NCBI GenBank assembly: GCA_036940085.1
Contig: JALLBK010000313.1
Location: forward strand, 1-15,070
Length of the DNA stretch: 15,070 nucleotides
Direction: 5' to 3'
Source of the DNA: Discostella pseudostelligera
Lineage: Eukaryota > Bacillariophyta > Thalassiosirophyceae > Thalassiosirales > Thalassiosiraceae
Part shown: piece after piece, positions 8,423 to 15,070 of the stretch
How positions within the stretch are numbered: position 1 is the stretch's first letter
Layout of the letters: the number at the start of each line of letters is the position of its first letter
Notes under the pieces: model-generated
What the model was told of the DNA's origin: nothing
Databases searched by the model: none
Seen by the model: the letters and a program-made list of their open reading frames with translations, nothing else
Made by a program: the position numbers and the translations under genes

Positions 8423-9753
8423 ATGCCGGACGCCAATATCTTTGGCACAGTTCTTGTCAATCGGAAGACAAATGCGCGCCCAAAAGGTGAGTTTGCTCTG
8501 TCTCAATGTCAAATATTGTCTTGTTCTCGATGCAGGCTGATGCGCGCAATGTTCATTGTCATGTCAACGATATATAAAGATTGGGAACTACAGCTCCGCC
8601 CAATCTGCCGTAAAATTCGAGTTGTCGAGAATCTATTAGGCGGAGCACACCTCATGGTGACGGGGAGCCCCAGCATCGCCGTGCGGATTTACAATGCCGA
8701 AGATGCAAGTCGGTTCGAAGATACTACTACAACCAAAGCCAACACAGATTACCCCGACATGGAAATTAAAAGCCTACCCCTTTTTCGAGACACATATGAA
8801 CACTCGATCGTCATTTTTGTTCTCCCAACAGGTCAGCTGCAATGCGATCAGCTTGGTCGTCGCGAATCATTCGTAAATGTTGCTCAGAAAGCACTGCTGT
8901 CAAATCGAGTGGAGGATGGAAATGATCAAGGGAGAAAGGTATGCTTTAGTAGGAGGACAACATATTTATCATAATCAATTGAGACCTCACGATGCCGAAT
9001 TTCTCACCTTTAAAGCACACATCCAGAACCGCCATCGTTTCTGATATCTCCCAAGTATTGCGAATAATTGAATCCGTGGTGCAGTCTCTCCTACCCGAGA
9101 AACGCGAGAAGAGACGGTCATACTTCGCTCAGGTTGCTAACCAACGCTTTATTCCAGGCGAAGGAACGCAGCAATTACAGGAAGTGATCGCGAATCATGC
9201 CACGAAGGCGTTTGTTGCTTGGGCGGACCGATTTGCAATGCCCGAAGGCGATGCTTCGGTTGCCTTGAGTGTACTAGGGTCATTGGCAAATGTCACAACT
9301 GCGGATAAAGCCATTTTGAATGACGTTCCAATTAGAAATGCATCCAAAGAAATGATGACGCGCTTCTTCGGAGCTGAGAAGGCCGACACACCATCACAGA
9401 ACGACAACTTTCACGACGACATTGATGATTCAGAGTACTTGAAATGTCCCGACCTTTCGACGCACAACGCAACATATCCACTACCGCATAGCTACCACGC
9501 TACTACGAATCCAATGGCTGCGCAATACTTCCAACCTCACCATCCCTATCGAACGTACGGCGATGGAAACCCAGTCAGTGGTGTTATGCATCGCGACCAC
9601 TTTTTCAATTCGTCAGGATCCAATTCCAGCAATATCCAATCATTCCACAATGACAGTGACCGCATGCATATGAATCAGTACACCCACCAAGGATATGGAG
9701 ATTACAGCTACCCCGCTCAGTCGGTGATGCATCGTACCAATCAATTCATGTGA
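8423..9753 (+). CDS. Protein of unknown family, three exons
   Basis: Model: join(8423..8486, 8580..8938, 9016..9753), 386 residues. The start has A at -3 (ACAATG). Intron 2 (77 nt, GTATGC...CTTTAAAG) joins two frames exactly (GRK|HTSR). Intron 1 is less certain. GTGAGT at 8487 is a good donor. The acceptor ending at 8579 gives a 93-nt, frame-preserving intron (RPK|DWELQLRP) but has a poor pyrimidine tract; a better-looking acceptor ending at 8535 gives an immediate TGA. Residues 1-140 look like a beta-rich domain (FGTVLVNRKTN, HLMVTGSPSIAVRIYN, SIVIFVLPTG). Residues about 145-260 look helical (DISQVLRIIESVVQSLLPEKREKRR, ATKAFVAWADRF). The last 110 residues are low-complexity and rich in His, Asn, Ser, Tyr and Gln. 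I do not recognise the family and propose no function. An E2F-like site lies about 190 bp upstream. Confidence 0.62.
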
Positions 9754-10041
9754 ATACCTATTATTCATTAGTAGCGACGTCATTGTTCGAACTCGTAGCT
9801 TCAGAATTGATTGATAGTTTGAAATTCCGCGTGCCTCGCTGCTTATGATTCCTAATCGTACCCAACATCAATTAATCCACGTCCTATCGAAAATGACACA
9901 GAGATCAATCTGTCGAACCGCTTCCCTCCCCCGCTAGCTTGCGTCTTCCACCTTGGATCGAGACGAGACGATAGTCTAAGAACTCTTGACGGATGAATCA
10001 ATCGTCGGCTGTACCACTGAAGCTTTATCGTACCTGCGGCA
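9754..10041. other. Convergent 3' intergenic region
   Basis: 288 bp between the stop of the unknown gene (+) and the stop of the UBC-like gene (-). No coding potential, tRNA or repeat recognised; presumably 3' UTRs. Confidence 0.55.
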
Positions 10042-10801
10042 TTAACTATTACAATACCACTGTTGTTGCAGATGATGCCTTCGATTACTTTCCTTGCTCC
10101 AGAATTCCCACCGTCGAGCGGGAATCTCCATTAGGAAATCAATCAAATCTTGTAGTGTGCTCACCGGTGTCCATGAATTACAAACTGATGTTGCCAAATC
10201 AATATCCCAATTCTTAGTGACACCATGGACATTGCCATTACCACTAGGAAACTCCGATTGTTGTGAGGTTGGAGGGAGAAGCTGTATCAAACATGTTATG
10301 ATGTTGCATCGCAGACGATGCCAAAATTGCCGCCCTGGCACTGTTGCTGTTGGTGTGATAATCTAAATTCACATTCCCCAGGTGTGCCATATTTTCATTA
10401 TTCGGGACAATATCTCTTGTGACGCGTGTGATTGTTGGAGGGGCATGGGGGTACATTCTTGGCATACAAATGCAGAATGTCCATCGCTCGATCGGTGGAG
10501 TTTGCAGAGATGATGACAGTGGATGCAAAGTATTTCTCGAGTGAAGCAGACACGTCAACCGCAGCTGCAGCGGATCGACTGGGTCTCTTACTAAACGGGC
10601 ATCGAGTCTACTGATGATCTCTTTATTGCCAAACCTTGTCCTGTTGGCAATGTTTGATGGTAGTAGGGCAGACTGCCGCCGGAGTTCATTAAATTCATTG
10701 ACGCAAGCCAAAAAATTGAAAGTATGCGGTGTGTTGGCGGTCGGCGACGGTGAACGAACAAATGGCGGGAAACACTGCAGCAACAGACCACCAATAGCCA
10801 A
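10042..10801 (-). CDS. Degenerate UBC-fold (E2-like) protein, structure uncertain
   Basis: Two minus-strand frames look like one UBC domain. The upstream frame (about 10373-10780) has a helix-like VNEFNELRRQ and then RWTFCICMPRMYPHAPPTITRV, which resembles the E2 segment F-x-I-x-F-P-x-x-YP-x-x-PP. The downstream frame (10042-10212) has DLATSVCNSWTPVSTLQDLIDFLMEIP, which resembles the E2 W-x-P-x-x-TL helix region. They could be joined by an intron at 10213-10372 (GTGAAT...CTAAG, 160 nt, phase 0). That gives ...AHLGN|NWDIDLATS..., with about the normal His-to-Trp spacing but no Cys at the catalytic position. This would make it a UEV-like or inactive E2. No in-frame ATG precedes the domain: the upstream frame is open to about 10850, and the first in-frame ATG lies inside the domain. 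Either an upstream exon supplies the start or the gene is decayed. The true 5' end is not resolved. Confidence 0.5.
10761..10772. promoter_or_regulatory. E2F-like motif near the 5' end of the UBC-like gene
   Basis: AATGGCGGGAAA, matching the TTTGGCGGGAA-type sites at 2412, 6542 and 6579. It lies inside the open frame of the UBC-like gene, which hints that this part is promoter or leader and not coding. Confidence 0.45.
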
Positions 10802-10979
10802 TCTTAGCCAATAGCCACCATTTTTATCAATGCAATGCTCGGACTTTGAGATCTAAGACTTCGAGACATTTTGTCAATGCTATCATCAACGCAGGAGGCA
10901 AGCAATAAGGGCATAAGTTTGGCGTTAATATTGCCTTTAATTTGGACAATGAAAAACTGACAATTGGACAAGTGCATCG
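10802..10979. other. Spacer between CEP19-like and UBC-like genes
   Basis: AT-rich region holding the 3' flank of the CEP19-like gene and the upstream region of the UBC-like gene, both on the minus strand. Minus-strand ATGs here (near 10875 and 10820) could begin a short first exon for the UBC-like gene: a short frame MSRSLRSQSPSIALIKM runs into the region. The only junction I found uses a weak donor and a 44-nt intron, so I do not annotate it. Confidence 0.35.
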
Positions 10980-11600
10980 CTAGTCCCAGGAACTGTCTTC
11001 GTCGGGATGAAAGTCTATCCGTTTGTCATATTCGAATCTATCATTGCCAGGCAGAATCAAGTATTTTTCAAAGGTTACGTTCATGCCATGTTTGGCCAAC
11101 GACAACACTTCATCTGTAGCTTCGTTCAAATCTTCGTATCTCTCCGTCCTCCTATCTGTTTCATCGCCTACAGTTGCTTTTGACGGTGCTGCATGTGCAC
11201 CATCAATTTCATGAGCGGACTTACTCTTGCATGCAATAGCAATGGGTTCATCAACATGTTGGCATTCAACAGGCTGCGATTGCCCTGATACTGCGTCACT
11301 GTTTGAACACTGATTCGATATGTAACTCGAAAGAAGCATCCCTATAACTCGTTCCATCGTTTCTTCGGGAACTTGACGCAATTCGTCATGCCTATCAGTA
11401 ATCGCAGTAACAATCGACATTGCATCGATCGACCTTTCCATTGAGTTCTGGGCGCCGCTCGATAAACCATCGAAATATCTTTCCAAGCGAACATGTTTGT
11501 GGTACTTCTCTCGACATCGTCCCTTCGTGTACTCGAACTTGAACGTTGGAGGATTGAAAGTTATTGCTATCCTCGTTATGAATAATTTCTTTTCAATCAT
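10980..11600 (-). CDS. CEP19: CEP19-like centriolar/ciliary protein
   Basis: Intronless, 206 residues (animal CEP19 is about 165). The two conserved ends of the family are both visible. The N-terminal ITFNPPTFKFEYTKGRCREKYHKHVRL fits the animal pattern GIRFQPPAIILIYE...KGKIRQRIMPVR. The C-terminal DLNEATDEVLSLAKHGMNVTFEKY...NDRFEYDKRIDFHPDEDSSWD fits [24 protein letters not shown]...NFVYDIEVEF...GWD (animal sequences from memory). The extra length is a low-complexity insert of about 60 residues in the middle (about 95-155), rich in Ser, Asp, Glu and Ala. In animals CEP19 sits at the mother centriole with FOP/CEP350 and recruits RABL2 to start intraflagellar transport; that function here is by homology. 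The start codon at 11598-11600 is the only reasonable one. It diverges from the LRR gene over 79 bp. Confidence 0.78.
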   Translation of the reverse strand: MIEKKLFITRIAITFNPPTFKFEYTKGRCREKYHKHVRLERYFDGLSSGAQNSMERSIDAMSIVTAITDRHDELRQVPEETMERVIGMLLSSYISNQCSNSDAVSGQSQPVECQHVDEPIAIACKSKSAHEIDGAHAAPSKATVGDETDRRTERYEDLNEATDEVLSLAKHGMNVTFEKYLILPGNDRFEYDKRIDFHPDEDSSWD

Positions 11601-11679
11601 TTCTCTGGCCAGCTGAAGCTCGTCTTTCTATCTCTCGGGTTGCTGATTTTAACTTTTTTGCATTTTTCCCACAAACATT
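11601..11679. promoter_or_regulatory. 79-bp shared divergent promoter, CEP19-like / LRR
   Basis: The shortest divergent spacer in the window; it must contain both 5' UTRs and any core promoter. It has T-rich tracts (TTTTAACTTTTTTG at 11647-11660) and no E2F-like motif. I looked for an RFX X-box: GTTGCT occurs at 11639-11644, but there is no proper second half, so I do not call one. Confidence 0.55.
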
Positions 11680-12726
11680 ATGGCGAAACGAAAGGGCAAG
11701 GAAGGCGCCGTGGTGCTTGAACCGGGTTCGGATCCACAAATACTCTACAAGAATTACGTCAAAGAATGCTCGGCCGCCGGAATCGAACCATTTGGACAAT
11801 TGAAGAATGCGTTACTGAATGAAGAGAATCCGAATCGAGGGAAGCAAATCATACTTTCTCAGTCACCAACAGAGGGAGGTCTGACTCTCGGGCCGGATGG
11901 TTGTCGAGCATTGATGAACGCGATGATTGGACGCGTACCATTTACTGCCGTCCAGGATATTCGAATATGCTCAAAAATCGAGGACGGTGGAGCTGCTGCT
12001 GTGGGTGCCTTGCTGTCAGCGACTGCCAAAAAAAAATTTGTGGATCCAAACGACCGCGCCGCCGGAGTTGAAAATTGGAAAATTGAGTACCTCGAGCTGA
12101 TAAACAATGAAATTGGATGTGTTGGTGCATTGGCGTTAGGGCGTTCTCTTTGTGTTGGAATGAATAGAACTTTGACAACTCTCGTCCTCGATTTCAATAA
12201 AACATTGGGTTCCGATGGTGTTGAGGCGTTGTGCAAGGGCCTCAAAACTAATTCTACGTTGAAGAAGTTATCCCTGAGGTATTGCGGCATGGACAAACGA
12301 GGCGGAAAGGCAATTGCAGATGTGCTCCGCTTCAAAAAGACGGCATTGGTATTTCTTGATCTATCAAACAACCAGCTGGGAGGATTGGGATTATTCGACA
12401 TGTGTGATGGACTGAGTGAAAATACAAGTCTGAAGACATTGCGACTTGCAGAAAATTCGATAGGTCAAACGGATGACGACGCAAAGGCTCTGGAGAAATT
12501 CGCTGGCGTTTTAGTGAGACATGTGTCAATCATCGCGGTTGACTTATTGTACAATCACATTGGTACTCACGGTGGTAGTCTCCTCCTTCCTGCCGTCACC
12601 GACAACACGGGGATAATCGAATTCAAAGTCGATCCCCGTATGGATAACGCGCTGTTTCAGTCATTGTTCCGTGTCAGCATGTCTTCGGAGAAGAAGGCTG
12701 TAGGAAAGAAAGTTAAGCCTAAATAG
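11680..12726 (+). CDS. Leucine-rich-repeat (RNI-like) protein
   Basis: Intronless, 348 residues. After a basic N-terminus (MAKRKGKEG) and a region of about 110 residues (ILYKNYVKECSAAGIEPFGQLKNAL...), there are at least five LRR units of the ribonuclease-inhibitor type: IEYLELINNEIGCVGALALG, LTTLVLDFNKTLGSDGVEALCKGL, LKKLSLRYCGMDKRGGKAIADVL, LVFLDLSNNQLGGLGLFDMCDGL, LKTLRLAENSIGQTD, and IIAVDLLYNHIGTHGGSLLLPAV. The C-terminus is Lys-rich (KKAVGKKVKPK). No signal peptide or membrane segment is evident, so a cytosolic scaffold role is likely. The family is too general for a specific name. The close head-to-head position with the CEP19-like gene suggests a centriolar or axonemal role (inference only). 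Confidence 0.8.
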   Translation: MAKRKGKEGAVVLEPGSDPQILYKNYVKECSAAGIEPFGQLKNALLNEENPNRGKQIILSQSPTEGGLTLGPDGCRALMNAMIGRVPFTAVQDIRICSKIEDGGAAAVGALLSATAKKKFVDPNDRAAGVENWKIEYLELINNEIGCVGALALGRSLCVGMNRTLTTLVLDFNKTLGSDGVEALCKGLKTNSTLKKLSLRYCGMDKRGGKAIADVLRFKKTALVFLDLSNNQLGGLGLFDMCDGLSENTSLKTLRLAENSIGQTDDDAKALEKFAGVLVRHVSIIAVDLLYNHIGTHGGSLLLPAVTDNTGIIEFKVDPRMDNALFQSLFRVSMSSEKKAVGKKVKPK

Positions 12727-12764
12727 TTGTTGTCTTGTATGTGAGGTTGAGCCGCAAAAGATGC

Positions 12765-15043
12765 TTAAAATTGCTGGTGCGGCGGATGAATCGGCGGATA
12801 TCCTTGCTGCATCATTTGAGGAGGATAACCCATAGGCATTGGTGTTTGGAATATCATAGGTTGTTGCTGAGGTTGACCTGCGTACATCATTGGCGGTTGA
12901 GTAAACATTGGTTGCATCATTGGTTGTTGAAACATTAAAGGTTGCTGCATTTGGTATGGCGCCTGCATCAGTGGCTGATCTTCTTTTGTCTCGATTTTTA
13001 CGGTAGTCGACTTAACCTTCTCAAGATTCTCAAGCTGTTTATTTAGCATGTTCACATGGGATGTCTCTCCAACTCGTGCACGAAGATAAAATGCCGAATG
13101 CATCACACTGCAAACACTAGCCTGGAAGGCAATAGCAGTTGAGTCAACCGTTGGGCCCTCGAAGCCAGGAATCTTTGCATTCGTAAGCATCATTTGCTGC
13201 GTGTACAGAAGCTGAGAATTGAAACAACAGTGAATTAGATGTCACACAATCAATCAATCCTTTTTATCTCGTTTCACTATTAAATTACACACCTTTCGGA
13301 ATTCCCACGCAACAAAAACAACAAGTTGTTGTCGTTGGGCTTCGCTTTGGATATCAAACACATGCCTCTCCTTTTCATTGGCCTGAAAAACTGCCGCGAG
13401 GGCTCCACCTCCCACTGACGCACGTGCTTCAAGATCTGCTTCCAATGCTTCTTTATCAGCAATCTGTGTCAAGCAAAATTTCGAATCATAGTTAGGGAAA
13501 AATTGCAAATCGACACAGCATATCATACTACGCACGTTACGACAGAGAAAGCACTTACAATTTTCGCCGTGAGTGACTCCTGAGCTTTCGTCACCTCTTC
13601 TTCTTTGATTGCAGTCATCATCCAACAGGCGTGACACAAATCTAGAATTGCCGAGCCCAAACTTTTGCCATCGTGAGTTTTAGCTGTTAGCAATTTCAGT
13701 ATTCTCAACGCCGCGTCATTCCCAACGAGATCTTTTCCGGATGGATCACCTAGTTTGGGTGGCGATGCCGTGAACAGGGGTGGTTCCGGTCGCGATGGAA
13801 GTGCCCCACCGTCCCGAGCGAGCCAAAGAGTTTGAATTTCGGGTGGCAAGTTGATGGATGTCGCGTATAATAGTCCCGCGTCGGCGTCGATTTTGCCTGC
13901 ATTCACTACCTCTACATCTTCCATCACGGGTGATTGACGACCCCATCTCGAACGTTTAGCAGGTCTAGACCCTTCTTCCACGTTGGTTGGAAGTTCAAAC
14001 AATGTTGTGGATGTCGACACTTGCTGATCTGGGAGTGGTGTACCCTCTCTCTGAACTGCAGTGCCCTCCCCGTCTGCTACCGTTGCCACTTGTCCAAGAC
14101 GTTCCTTAATTGCTGCCCGCTGGAGATCCTCCATGGTCAAATCCGGATTTTTCCTCAACGATTGCATCATACGCAAGAATGCATTCCATAGCAAGGTCCG
14201 ATCGGCGGGATCCTGTACACGAGGTTCTTCGTTCGAAGGATTGTCATTCTCCCCAGTAGTACTTTCGTCACCGACCAATGCGCGTAGGTACATCTTCTGT
14301 GCTGCCCGAGGCCTGCCTCGCTCTTCTAAGAATTGGGCATATTCGGACCATATCTTTCCTATCCCCCCCGCCACGGGGCAATTGGTTGCCTGCTCGTATA
14401 CCTCTGTTGCCGATTTGTACTGTTTGTTTCAATGGAAGGAAAAGGAAAGAGAGCGATGAAAGGCAGCAACAATATTGGTGAGAGGAAAAGGATTGGAAAT
14501 ATGATTTGCAATCAGGCACGCATATATGGGAGAGGATGATGATGATTTTCTGTCGCGTCCATGGAAGAAATCAAATGAAATTCGTTTTACTAATGACGGA
14601 GATCTAGTTATTATGAACTCTCTAGTAAGCCAATGCAAATAATGTGCATTCACCGAACGTCAAAATGAGGCATACCCCCGTCGAGTTTTGGCATCTTCGA
14701 ATCAATCAAGAATAGCCCACCGCAATATGCAAAGGCAACACACAACAAACGAAATGGAAACAGACATCCTCCTTACAATGCAAAAAGATCCCGCACTCAC
14801 CAATTTGGACCTCTTATTCAAATCAGCATAGGCCAACCAAAGCTTGACAATTTCCATCTTAACACGTTGTGCCTCATCTAATTCCATAGCATCCCCCATG
14901 GTGATATCATCAACCCAATCCAATAATGCTGATTGAAATGTAGTTTGTGCCGATCGGATACTTTCGCCATTATTTAGTTGCGTAGTGGCAGTATCGATGA
15001 TGGTTTGGGCATTGTAGTGGGAGGAGGAGGGTTGTTCGCTCAT
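12765..15043 (-). CDS. HAT/TPR-like repeat protein with Met/Gln/Pro-rich tail
   Basis: Model: complement(join(12765..13211, 13293..13463, 13559..14419, 14801..15043)), 573 residues, all junctions phase 0. The introns are 81, 95 and 381 nt, with donors GTGTGT, GTAAGT and GTGAGT and acceptors CAG. The second exon join lies inside a helical repeat and restores it (WLAYADLNKRSKL|YKSATEVYEQA). Residues about 55-185 resemble HAT (half-a-TPR) repeats: LWLAYADLN, IWSEYAQFLEERGRPRAAQKMYLRAL, LLWNAFLRMM. HAT proteins mostly work in RNA processing. A basic AKRSRWGR at about 235-242 could be a nuclear signal. A conserved-looking block ILKLLTAKTHDGKSLGSAILDLCHACWMM is followed by coiled-coil-like helices (ADKEALEADLEARA, NMLNKQLENLEKVK). 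Residues about 500-573 are a Met/Gln/Pro/Tyr-rich tail. I cannot name the family; RNA-related work is inference. Confidence 0.78.
14420..14800 (-). other. Long first intron of the HAT-like gene
   Basis: 381 nt between GTGAGT (14800 downward) and an acceptor after ACAAACAG, several times longer than most other introns here. I saw no extra exon that keeps the frame, and no snoRNA box pair or tRNA on the minus strand. It could hold a regulatory element, but nothing specific is visible. Confidence 0.65.
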
Positions 15044-15070
15044 GATGATAATGTACCTACAGGAGTAAAG

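Noticed and set aside
8992..9753. Separate gene starting at the ATG at 8992
   Set aside because: Possible, but this ATG lies within a well-formed 77-nt GT-AG intron whose removal joins the upstream frame exactly in phase, so a third exon is the simpler reading.
9816..10041. tRNA gene, suggested by TTGTTCGAACTCG at about 9783-9795
   Set aside because: Only a T-loop-like string is present; no acceptor stem, D arm or anticodon arm can be folded around it.
10213..10372. Sequencing frameshift in the UBC-like gene
   Set aside because: A phase-0 GT-AG intron explains the frame change and gives normal E2 spacing, so an error is not required, although it cannot be excluded.
1..15070. Prokaryotic defence system, CRISPR array, prophage or transposon
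   Set aside because: All recognisable genes are eukaryotic housekeeping or lineage genes with spliceosomal introns; no regularly spaced repeats, transposase, integrase or terminal inverted repeats were seen.

Overview
This is a stretch of nuclear DNA from a compact, intron-poor eukaryote, most likely a photosynthetic stramenopile and probably a centric diatom (inference). The reasons are near-balanced base composition, short GT-AG introns (mostly 77-95 nt) that join reading frames precisely, gene spacing of about 80-450 bp, typical eukaryotic proteins (EIPR1, the CCT8 chaperonin subunit, a BIRC6-like ubiquitin E2, a Golgi-type sulfotransferase), and a CEP19-like centriolar protein, which fits a lineage that still makes flagellated cells. 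I see no prokaryotic operon, CRISPR array, transposon, tRNA or rRNA.

Layout. 2-1498 (+): 3' part of an EIPR1/TSSC1 WD40 gene. 1637-2227 (-): fatty-acid-binding-protein-like calycin. 2618-4267 (+): complete intronless CCT8. 4412-6272 (-): three-exon E2 related to the BIRC6 UBC domain, with an acidic, partly duplicated tail. 6501-6628: dense cluster of promoter motifs. 6722-8156 (-): two-exon type II membrane sulfotransferase. 8423-9753 (+): three-exon protein of unknown family. 10042-10801 (-): degenerate UBC-like gene with unclear start and splicing. 10980-11600 (-): CEP19-like gene. 11680-12726 (+): leucine-rich-repeat protein, divergent from the CEP19-like gene over 79 bp. 12765-15043 (-): four-exon HAT-repeat-like protein with a Met/Gln/Pro-rich tail.

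How the parts relate. These are independent eukaryotic genes, but two themes stand out. First, motifs of the E2F/DP type (TTTGGCGGGAA and close variants) recur at four upstream regions: FABP-like/CCT8, BIRC6-like E2, sulfotransferase/unknown gene, and UBC-like gene. This suggests cell-cycle-linked transcription across the neighbourhood. Second, the CEP19-like and LRR genes share a very short divergent promoter without that motif, which suggests a co-expressed, possibly ciliary pair. Splice models were built by hand from reading-frame continuity and GT-AG sites and have not been tested against transcripts. Frames were read by eye, and no homology search was run.
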